Of a DNA stretch of 64,000 nucleotides, positions 27,128 to 34,061 are shown piece by piece (the stretch's first letter is position 1; every line of letters starts with the position of its first letter). The DNA is from Ruminococcus sp. Its GTDB lineage: Bacteria; Bacillota; Clostridia; Oscillospirales; Ruminococcaceae. The notes beneath the pieces are model-generated. The model was not told where the DNA came from and made no database searches. It saw only the letters and a list, made by a program, of their open reading frames with translations. The stretch covers positions 24,175 to 88,174 of the forward strand of contig SVNQ01000005.1 in the NCBI GenBank assembly GCA_015066865.1, given 5' to 3'. The translations under genes and the position numbers were made by a program.

Positions 27128-28567
27128 TTATGCCTCGTACCGTTTGCTCAGCATTGCACGCTTGAGATCCCACAGCTTCTGGGACAGATCCACATAATAA
27201 TTCTGCGGATTCTCAAAACGCTTGACTTCTTCCCAGAGATTGGAAAGCTGTGCACGGCAGTACTTCTGGATCTCAGGGAGCGTCGGGCTTTCATACACGC
27301 ATTCGCCCTTTACAAATACCGGTACAAGCAGTGGCTTTGCACAGAAATTTGTGAGAGTCTTGCGCTTGTAGGTATATTCGGGATCAAAGATTTCATACGG
27401 CAGCGTATCGTCGATCACTTCATCGTGCAGTGTCATCAAATCCGCCAGCATTTGTCCGGTTTCACGATCGAACAAACGCCAAACCTTTTTAAAGGAGGGA
27501 TTTGTAATTTTAACTGCATTTTCGGAAAGCTTGATTTTGGGGATGATCTCGCCGTTTTCTTCCACCGCAGCAAGTTTGTATACACCGCCGAATACGGGTT
27601 CTGAACGGGAAGTCACAAGCCGTTCGCCCACACCGAAGCTGTCAATTTTTGCACCTTGTGCGATCAGCTCACGGATGATGTATTCATCCAGAGAATTGGA
27701 AGCCACGATCTGAATATAGGGGAGTCCCGCGTCGTCAAACATCTGCCTTGCACGTTTGGAAAGATATGCAATATCACCGCTGTCAATGCGCACGCCGCGT
27801 CCTCTGTGTCCCTGTTCTTCGAGCTTTTTAAACACCTTGATGGCATTGGGAATACCGGATTTCAGCACATTGTAGGTGTCCACCAGCAGTGTACAGTCAT
27901 CGGGATATACCTTTGCATATGCCTCAAATGCCTCCAGTTCCGTATCGAAAAGCTGCACCCAGCTGTGTGCCATTGTGCCAAGTGCGGGAATAGAAAATGC
28001 CGTGTCGGCAATGGCGCACGCTGTACCTGCGCAGCCGCCGATGTAAGCGGCCCTTGCACCGTATACCGCACCGTCATAGCCCTGTGCACGTCTGGAACCG
28101 AATTCCATAACGGGTCTGCCCTGTGCAGCAGTGACAATACGGTTAGCCTTCGTAGCGATCAGACTCTGGTGGTTGATGCTCAGCAGTACCATCGTTTCAA
28201 TGAGCTGTGCCTGAATTGCGGGACCACGCACCGTCAGGAGCGGCTCATGGGGGAACACCGGTGTTCCCTCCGGAACAGCCCACACATCACAGGTGAATTT
28301 GAAATTACGCAGATAGTCAAGAAAATCCTCGCTAAAAATCTTCCGACCACGCAGATATTCAATATCATCCTCCGTGAAATGCAGCGCCTTGATATAGTCG
28401 ATCACCTGCTGCAGACCTGCCGCAATCGCATACGCCGCATTGTCAGGTGCCTTGCGGTAAAACATGTCAAAATAAGCGATCTGTTCGCTCCTGCCATTTT
28501 TGAGAAAGCCGTTACCCATGGTCAGCTCATAAAAATCCACGAGCATTGTCAGGTTGCGTTCATTCAT
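27128..28567 (-). CDS. pncB: Nicotinate phosphoribosyltransferase
   Basis: 479 residues. It makes nicotinate mononucleotide from nicotinic acid and PRPP in the Preiss-Handler NAD salvage path. Seen motifs: TMGNGFLK with a following DMFYRKAP, MEFGSRRAQG, GTMAHSWVQLF containing the phosphorylatable histidine, and RIDSGD for PRPP. AGGAGG precedes the start. Confidence 0.95.
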   Translation of the reverse strand: MNERNLTMLVDFYELTMGNGFLKNGRSEQIAYFDMFYRKAPDNAAYAIAAGLQQVIDYIKALHFTEDDIEYLRGRKIFSEDFLDYLRNFKFTCDVWAVPEGTPVFPHEPLLTVRGPAIQAQLIETMVLLSINHQSLIATKANRIVTAAQGRPVMEFGSRRAQGYDGAVYGARAAYIGGCAGTACAIADTAFSIPALGTMAHSWVQLFDTELEAFEAYAKVYPDDCTLLVDTYNVLKSGIPNAIKVFKKLEEQGHRGRGVRIDSGDIAYLSKRARQMFDDAGLPYIQIVASNSLDEYIIRELIAQGAKIDSFGVGERLVTSRSEPVFGGVYKLAAVEENGEIIPKIKLSENAVKITNPSFKKVWRLFDRETGQMLADLMTLHDEVIDDTLPYEIFDPEYTYKRKTLTNFCAKPLLVPVFVKGECVYESPTLPEIQKYCRAQLSNLWEEVKRFENPQNYYVDLSQKLWDLKRAMLSKRYEA

Positions 28568-28712
28568 CGTCCGTTACCTCCTTTACAAGTGTGATCCCTG
28601 CCTGTGCCATCAACTGCAGAGCTCTCGTCCGCATCGGATCACCATTGTGATCGGTGCATCATAGATTGTGCGGCATTTAGGGAATGATGCATTCAAATAA
28701 AGCCTGTTTCAT
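28560..28712 (-). pseudogene. Possible broken reading frame upstream of pncB
   Basis: An ATG at 28712 with GAGAGG before it opens MKQALFECIIP and stops. The same frame then continues, with one more stop, into GDPMRTRALQLMAQAGITLV and ends overlapping the pncB start by eight bases. Two in-frame stops in 50 codons suggest either a short leader peptide or the remnant of a gene once coupled to pncB. A nicotinamidase-like relic is a possibility, not shown. Confidence 0.3.
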
Positions 28713-28779
28713 ACACTTACCTCTCTGATACGAATGTTTTTTGCACAGCAGTGATAGTATTGCACCATTGTGATACAAA

Positions 28780-28811
28780 ATTCGGGCAATCCGCAATGTG
28801 ACTGCCCGAAT
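28780..28811 (-). terminator. Terminator of the PduL-like gene
   Basis: 9-bp stem ATTCGGGCA/TGCCCGAAT with a 14-base loop; the minus strand continues with TTTTGT. Placed 20 bp after the stop. Confidence 0.7.
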
Positions 28812-28832
28812 GCAAAACATGTTCAGCGAAGA

Positions 28833-29411
28833 TTACAGCTTGATGATCTCGCCTTCCAGCTCACGTCCTGCGCCGATGGCGTTGGACTCGTCTGTGTCGA
28901 TGTGCATTGCTCTTGCGTAGTTCTTGGATACACGGCAAACAACATCGCCCAGAATTGCCTTTCTGCCGTCTGTGTCACACTTTACCCATACTACTTCCTT
29001 ATCCACTACGCCCAGTTCCTCTGCATCCTCGGGAGTCAGATGAATGTGACGCTTTGCAACGATTACACCCTCAGTCAGCTCGACCTCACCACAGGGACCA
29101 ACGAGCTTGCATGCACCTGTGCCTGCAACGTCACCGGATTCACGGATGGGAGCAACAATGCCGATGCTGCGAGCGTCCGTTGCGGAAAGCTCTACCTGTG
29201 TCTCAGGACGAACAGGACCGAGAATGGAAACGCCTGCGAGCTCCTTCTTCGGACCTACAACGGTAACTCTCTCCTCACAAGCAAACTGACCCGGCTGGGA
29301 CAGATCCTTCTTGTGTGTCAGGGTTGCACCCTTGCCGAACAGGATCTCCAGATGCTCCTGTGTTACATGCAGATGACGTGCGGATGTTTCGATGATAAAC
29401 TTCTTAGACAT
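28833..29411 (-). CDS. Phosphate propanoyltransferase (PduL-type phosphotransacylase)
   Basis: 192 residues. The two zinc sites of PduL are visible: SARHLHVT (H13, H15) near the N-terminus and AKRHIHLTPEDA in the second half. PduL exchanges CoA and phosphate on acyl groups. With no microcompartment genes nearby, its likely role is housekeeping acetyl-CoA/acetyl-phosphate exchange in fermentation. GGAGG precedes the chosen start at 29411; a longer frame to 29519 is non-conserved and crosses the promoter. Confidence 0.92.
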   Translation of the reverse strand: MSKKFIIETSARHLHVTQEHLEILFGKGATLTHKKDLSQPGQFACEERVTVVGPKKELAGVSILGPVRPETQVELSATDARSIGIVAPIRESGDVAGTGACKLVGPCGEVELTEGVIVAKRHIHLTPEDAEELGVVDKEVVWVKCDTDGRKAILGDVVCRVSKNYARAMHIDTDESNAIGAGRELEGEIIKL

Positions 29412-29490
29412 GATTTTTCCTCCAAAATTTGGTCTGCCCGATTTCCGGCAGCCATACATATTTGCAGTGCTGCGCACTGTATCATCCCTA

Positions 29491-29519
29491 ATTGTACTAC
29501 TTTTTTCGGGAATCGTCAA
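29491..29519 (-). promoter_or_regulatory. Sigma-A promoter of the PduL-like gene
   Basis: Minus strand: TTGACG (29519-29514), 17-bp spacer, TACAAT (29496-29491), 80 bp before the start. Confidence 0.8.
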
Positions 29520-29626
29520 GGGGTTTGCCGAATTTTGTAAAAAATCATGTCCAGAGTTTGGTAAGAAAGTGTTTTTTAGTTAGTGGGCTAATCAATAATA
29601 ACATGAATTATCCCATAGTATACTTG

Positions 29627-29826
29627 AGTCTGTCGAAAAATTCCCGTCCAGCCAGTGCGCCTTATGGCGCACGGCTGGACTAATTATATTATTATAGGTT
29701 GCGCCTTCGGCGCATGTAGGGGGGCGAAGCCCCCTACACCCCCAAAATAAACAGCAAAAAAGCACTCTGCAAAAGGTCGGGTTGAGGGTGCGGCAAAATT
29801 AAGTGAAATCATATTTTTTGACAAGC
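29627..29826. repeat. Dispersed 200-bp intergenic element, copy 2
   Basis: Second copy of the element at 26142, same orientation, same internal hairpins and ends. It again stops beside a hairpin terminator containing ACTCCGA. The rest of the 29412-29866 gap holds only the PduL promoter and this terminator. Confidence 0.85.
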
Positions 29827-29833
29827 ATAAAAA

Positions 29834-29857
29834 TGCACTCCGATTTTTCGGAGTGCA
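29834..29857 (-). terminator. Terminator of the membrane glycosyltransferase gene
   Basis: Perfect 10-bp stem TGCACTCCGA/TCGGAGTGCA with T4 loop; the minus strand continues with TTTTTATG. Ten bases from the stop at 29867. Confidence 0.9.
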
Positions 29858-29866
29858 AATATAAGC

Positions 29867-31378
29867 TTAACAGCAGACACAGGCATATACAATAAAGCTT
29901 GCAGCCATGAAAACTGCCGCTGCAGCACAGATCAGAGTGCGCAGGATGACGGATTTCTTGTTGTTCCGCATCCAAAGCCCGACAAAGAGACAGCCAATGA
30001 ATATCAAAGGCGTTGCATATCGAACGTTCTGTGTGCAGACGTGGGCAAAAGCAATACAGAAGCTGTAGTAACTGATCAGAGTGATGCCATAAGTCATACA
30101 GAACATCAATTTTTCCGTTCTGTCAATGTAAATGCTTTGGCGGCGGCAGACAGTGATTATGGCGATGACTGCGAACAATGCAAGGAGAATCTGACTGAAA
30201 AACAGTACTTCACCGAATCCGGTGATTTCGGGGAAGTTTTCTGTATTGATCAGTTCATCAAACATTGCGGTTTTGAACAAACCCATAAGAGGGTTGTATT
30301 CGTTATAAGCCTGTCCGTACATTTCAAAGCAGTCATATACATACAACCATTGTTTTGGTGAAAAATCGAACAATCTCTGCCAGAGGGAGTGATCACCGAC
30401 ATACTGTACGCTTTTTGAAGAAAGCATCGGCACATAGGTGATCGGTACGCCCCATCGGATAAGATTACGAACGCCCCATCCAAGTCCCAGCGGAACGCAC
30501 ACAATACCGAATAGCACAAATTGTTTCATGAATGCGAGTGCATGCCTTCGATTTCGATACAGCACAACGAGAAAAGCGGCTGCTGCGGCAGGCGCAACCA
30601 TCCATGCGGAAAGCTTGGTCATCATGCCGAGTCCGATCGTGAGGGCGAGTTTGAGAATGGTTGCAGTTTGAGGATTTCTGTACCACTTGAGCGTAAGCAG
30701 TACGGAGGCGAGCATAAAGGTAATGCTCAGCATATCATTGTTAATGCTGCCGCTTAAAAGAATAAATGTCGGGTGGAAGGCAATCATGCCAAGAGGGATT
30801 GCCATTGATGCGCCTTTCAGACGGAAATGTCTGAGGATGCGATAAAAAATCACCATGCACAGGCAAGAATACGCCAGCGTCAGCAGCTGTACGCTTTCAC
30901 CTGCGTGCTCAAGGGAAATACCGCATGCCGTCAGCAGCCGCATCCAAGCGGCGGCAATGCTGTGATGCAGGGGAGGATGGTAGAACTGCCAGATCTCACG
31001 GACATCAAAATTCGGCAGATGCAGGTTTTCATATAAATAGGTAATGTATACAGCGTGTCCGCTGTCACCCTTAAATCTTCCGACATCATGCTGTCGGATG
31101 TAATAGGGCGTAGCAAGCACATAACCGAACCGCAGAAAGAATCCCATAGCGAACAGCAGGAGCGCAGACATCCGATCCGTCAGTTTTCTTTTGATATAAA
31201 GGAATAGACCGATGAGTGCAAGAAGGGGCACAATCACGAATATTGCGATCGGACTGTGTTCCTGCAATTCATGATATACCAAAATTGTCATAAGGCATAC
31301 CAAAAAAGTTATTAAATAGGGATGGCTCCCCACTATTTTATAGAAATTAATCTTTTTTTTGCTTTTCTGAATTTCCAT
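29867..31378 (-). CDS. Polytopic membrane glycosyltransferase (GT39/ArnT-like)
   Basis: 503 residues with about 11-12 hydrophobic helices. After the early helices come the acidic loop RQHDVGRFKGDSGH and YHPPLHHSIAA, the arrangement of the first extracytoplasmic loop in polyprenyl-phosphate-dependent GT-C enzymes (PMT, ArnT). Such proteins move a sugar from a lipid carrier to proteins, lipids or wall polymers. The acceptor cannot be read here. AAAGGGG precedes the start; its neighbours are unrelated. Confidence 0.85.
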   Translation of the reverse strand: MEIQKSKKKINFYKIVGSHPYLITFLVCLMTILVYHELQEHSPIAIFVIVPLLALIGLFLYIKRKLTDRMSALLLFAMGFFLRFGYVLATPYYIRQHDVGRFKGDSGHAVYITYLYENLHLPNFDVREIWQFYHPPLHHSIAAAWMRLLTACGISLEHAGESVQLLTLAYSCLCMVIFYRILRHFRLKGASMAIPLGMIAFHPTFILLSGSINNDMLSITFMLASVLLTLKWYRNPQTATILKLALTIGLGMMTKLSAWMVAPAAAAAFLVVLYRNRRHALAFMKQFVLFGIVCVPLGLGWGVRNLIRWGVPITYVPMLSSKSVQYVGDHSLWQRLFDFSPKQWLYVYDCFEMYGQAYNEYNPLMGLFKTAMFDELINTENFPEITGFGEVLFFSQILLALFAVIAIITVCRRQSIYIDRTEKLMFCMTYGITLISYYSFCIAFAHVCTQNVRYATPLIFIGCLFVGLWMRNNKKSVILRTLICAAAAVFMAASFIVYACVCC

Positions 31379-31444
31379 AGACGTTCCCCTTTGTTATTTC
31401 GATCTGAGTATCCTTTCTTCGGGAGTGAATTTCTTCTATTCCAT

Positions 31445-31473
31445 ATTGTACCATATCTTTTCAGGAAATGCAA
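31445..31473 (-). promoter_or_regulatory. Sigma-A promoter of the membrane glycosyltransferase
   Basis: Minus strand: TTGCAT (31473-31468), 17-bp spacer, TACAAT (31450-31445). Confidence 0.75.
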
Positions 31474-31502
31474 CAATGTTTTCTTTTCAGCATAGACGCA
31501 TC

Positions 31503-31535
31503 AGTATCCCCCTCCCCTACGGGGAGGGGGATACT
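31503..31535. repeat. Perfect 15-bp palindrome between divergent promoters
   Basis: Stem 31503-31517 with 31521-31535, loop TAC, very C/G-rich core. No T-run on either side. It sits between the glycosyltransferase promoter and the dcw promoter; it could be a REP-like unit, a transcription block or a protein site. Confidence 0.75.
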
Positions 31536-31665
31536 CTAACGAAATTTTGCTCAAAAAACAAACAAATTTTCGCTTTTTGACCATTTAGGAGATGAAATGC
31601 TCATTTTTTGTATGTCAAGTTAATTATGCACAAAAATGTTGTCAAAAATTTGTAAGAATAGACGA

Positions 31666-31694
31666 TTGAAACCTAAAAAGCTGTATGTTATAAT
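31666..31694 (+). promoter_or_regulatory. Sigma-A promoter of the dcw cluster
   Basis: TTGAAA (31666-31671) and TATAAT (31689-31694), spacer 17 bp, opening a leader of about 190 bases before mraZ. Confidence 0.88.
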
Positions 31695-31700
31695 ATAAAT

Positions 31701-31746
31701 GTGGGGAATTGTGGAGCGTTGTGTTTCACAAGTGGCAAAAAGTGGG
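31701..31746 (+). promoter_or_regulatory. MraZ operator: repeated GTGGG-like boxes
   Basis: GTGGG (31701), GTGGA (31711) and GTGTT (31721) at exact 10-base steps, then GTGGC (31732) and GTGGG (31742). In E. coli MraZ binds TGGGN boxes separated by 5 bases upstream of its own operon; this array has that format and covers the predicted transcription start just after the -10 box. Autorepression is therefore likely. Confidence 0.8.
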
Positions 31747-31890
31747 TTTCCGATACCTCCCGTGGTATGAAATTTTCACTTTTGTGTCATTGAGAGATAA
31801 AAATAGATCCCCAAAACAGAAAAAAGAGAAAATCAGAACAAAAGAAACAACAAGAGAAAGAACAAAGAAAAGAGACGGCGGTGAACAGGA

Positions 31891-32322
31891 ATGAGCAGTT
31901 GCGGCATGACGGGTGCGCATTATCATAGTATTGATGCAAAAGGTCGCACAAATTTTCCTGTGAAGCTGCGTGAAACACTTGGTGAAACCTTCTGGATCGC
32001 AAGAGGTACAAAGGGCAAGTATCTGTCCGTATATTCAGTTAAGCAGTGGGAAGGAATCTGCAAGCAGATTTCAGACCTGCCGGGTGCTGAAGGTGAAGGT
32101 CTGCGCCGCTGGCTGTTCTCCGGAGCAGTGGAAGTGACGCCGGACAAGCAAGGACGAATCCTGCTTCCGCAGACCTTGCGTGATTATGCCGGAATTACAA
32201 AAGATGTAGCCATTATCGGCGCCGGCAAAAAGGTCGAGATTTGGGATTACGATAGGTGGATCGAAGTGGACGAAGCGTTTAATCCGATGTCAGCGGCTCT
32301 GCTTGACACATTATGCTTGTAA
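31891..32322 (+). CDS. mraZ: Transcriptional regulator MraZ
   Basis: 143 residues with two AbrB-like swapped-hairpin repeats: the first around HYHSIDAKGRTNFPVKLRE, the second around VEVTPDKQGRILLPQTLRD. MraZ forms ring oligomers and controls the division and cell wall operon it heads. ATG 31891 follows ACAGGA; M6 is a less likely start. The operator repeats upstream fit autoregulation. Confidence 0.96.
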   Translation: MSSCGMTGAHYHSIDAKGRTNFPVKLRETLGETFWIARGTKGKYLSVYSVKQWEGICKQISDLPGAEGEGLRRWLFSGAVEVTPDKQGRILLPQTLRDYAGITKDVAIIGAGKKVEIWDYDRWIEVDEAFNPMSAALLDTLCL

Positions 32323-32334
32323 GGGGGACAGGGT

Positions 32335-33264
32335 ATGGAATTTGTACATATTCCTGTTCTTCTGCAGGAAACACTTGAGGGACTTGCGATCAAGCCCGAT
32401 GGTATTTATGTAGATGGCACAGTCGGCGGAGCGGGGCATTCGTATGAAATCGCTTCAAGGCTGACACAGGGCGGTCAGCTGATTGGACTTGACAGAGATC
32501 CGGACGCTGTTAATGCAGCAACAAAACGCCTGCAGGGACTTCCTGCAAAAGTTGTACATTGCAATTATTCGCAGATGCGCAAGGCTCTTGATGAGCTTGG
32601 AATCACAGCCGTTGACGGCATTTTGATGGATCTGGGCGTTTCTTCGCACCAGCTTGATGAAGCGGAACGCGGATTTTCGTATCATGCGGATGCACCGCTG
32701 GACATGCGTATGAGCCAGAGCGGAATCAGTGCAATGGACATTGTCGGTACCTGGTCCGAAGGAGAACTGACAAGGATTCTGCGAGACTATGGAGAAGAAA
32801 AATTTGCCGGAAAAATTGCGGAAAATATCGTCAGAGCAAGGGAAATCGAGCCCATTGTCCGTACAGGGCAGCTGGCGGATATAATCAGAGATTCCATACC
32901 GCAGAAATTTCGGAGGGACAAGAATCCCTGTAAAAAATCATTTCAGGCTATCCGTATAGCTGTAAATGATGAGTTCGGACATTTGAGAGAGGGCTTGGAT
33001 GCGGCATTTGAATGCCTGAAGCCCGGCGGCAGACTGGCGATCATCACATTCCATTCGTTGGAGGATCGCATTGTCAAGCAGCAATTTGCAAAATGGTGCA
33101 GCGGCTGCACCTGCCCACCGGATTTTCCGCAGTGCGTGTGCGGAAAGAAACCGAAAGGGAATTTGGTTGTGCGTAAACCTATCACAGCGAGTGAGGAGGA
33201 ATTGCAGCAGAATCACAGAAGCCGCAGTGCAAAGCTTAGATTGATAGAAAGGAGCCGGTTGTAA
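32335..33264 (+). CDS. rsmH: 16S rRNA (cytosine1402-N4)-methyltransferase
   Basis: 309 residues. SAM-binding YVDGTVGGAGHS, DRDPDA, the MDLGVSSHQLD motif and RRDKNPCKKSFQAIRIAVN are all typical. It methylates C1402 in the ribosomal P site. Standard second gene of the cluster; its stop overlaps the ftsL start (TAATG). Confidence 0.96.
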   Translation: MEFVHIPVLLQETLEGLAIKPDGIYVDGTVGGAGHSYEIASRLTQGGQLIGLDRDPDAVNAATKRLQGLPAKVVHCNYSQMRKALDELGITAVDGILMDLGVSSHQLDEAERGFSYHADAPLDMRMSQSGISAMDIVGTWSEGELTRILRDYGEEKFAGKIAENIVRAREIEPIVRTGQLADIIRDSIPQKFRRDKNPCKKSFQAIRIAVNDEFGHLREGLDAAFECLKPGGRLAIITFHSLEDRIVKQQFAKWCSGCTCPPDFPQCVCGKKPKGNLVVRKPITASEEELQQNHRSRSAKLRLIERSRL

Positions 33265-33758
33265 TGGCTTATTATGGGAGTCGGGGAAGTCAGATGCGTG
33301 TGCAGTACTATTCCAACGCTGTCCCTTCCGAAATGCCACCCTCATATCAGCCTGAAAGCAACGCACAGATTGACATGGATCTCAAAGGTGGAAAGAAAAT
33401 CTCCATATTAAAAGTATGTGTGTATGTATTGGTAGGTTTTACTCTGCTTGGTGCAGTCATACTCAGCAATGTGCAGCAGCTCCAGATCAGTAATTCTATC
33501 ACAGAAAAAAAACAGGAATATGTAAATCTGCAGAGCGACCTTGTTCGTGTGCAGTCTAAACTTGCCGGTAAAACTTCCAATAAGGACATTCAGGAGTATG
33601 CTGAAAATGTACTGGGAATGCGTACTGTTGACGGATCACAGATTGAATTTGTAGAAATTCATAAAAACGATGTAGTGGAGATTCCGGCAGAGGAACAGAA
33701 TGTTTTCGTTAAGGTGAAAACATGGTTTGATAATTTTGTGGAATATCTCAGAGGATAG
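33264..33758 (+). CDS. ftsL: FtsL-like division protein
   Basis: 164 residues: cytoplasmic tail (1-45), one membrane helix at about 48-68, a periplasmic-side coiled coil (about 70-105), then EYAENVLGMRTVDGSQIEFV, the conserved tail of FtsL/DivIC-type proteins. FtsL bridges FtsQ, DivIC and FtsW/PBP. Sequence is poorly conserved in the family; position between rsmH and the PBP makes the call. It is coupled to rsmH by overlap. Confidence 0.85.
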   Translation: MAYYGSRGSQMRVQYYSNAVPSEMPPSYQPESNAQIDMDLKGGKKISILKVCVYVLVGFTLLGAVILSNVQQLQISNSITEKKQEYVNLQSDLVRVQSKLAGKTSNKDIQEYAENVLGMRTVDGSQIEFVEIHKNDVVEIPAEEQNVFVKVKTWFDNFVEYLRG

Positions 33759-33990
33759 AGCGCATAGACTAAAATAAAAAGCGCCGGCCTGAGGTTGATT
33801 AGAACAACGGTATATATAAAAGAAGGACATGACAGCGAGTGTATGCGAAGTCCGGCCGTTGTCCGCCTGAAAAAGAGAAATGGCAGAAAATGCCGGGGCG
33901 GACATGGCTGGAAGCGTGATAGAGGTTAACTTTGCTGTTTGAGAAGTGAGAAACAAGACAGGCAGGGGTTCAACCTGCCTGTTTCATATT
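33759..33990 (+). ncRNA. Structured intergenic RNA candidate before the PBP gene
   Basis: This 300-bp gap in an otherwise tight operon has nested pairings: ACAACGG (33804-33810) with CCGTTGT (33856-33862) enclosing GGAC/GTCC (33825-33828, 33850-33853); then GTCCGCC (33861-33867) with GGCGGAC (33897-33903) enclosing GGCA/TGCC; then a 9-bp stem (33958-33966, 33974-33982) followed by TTTCATATTT. The first two long helices share two bases and are probably alternative. The last hairpin looks like a weak terminator. It may be a regulatory leader; no known class recognised. Confidence 0.4.
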
Positions 33991-34061
33991 TACACACAGA
34001 AGTGCTGAGGGTTTGGTGATTCAGTACTTCTTCGGTATCTGTAATGAGAGGAGGAATTATA

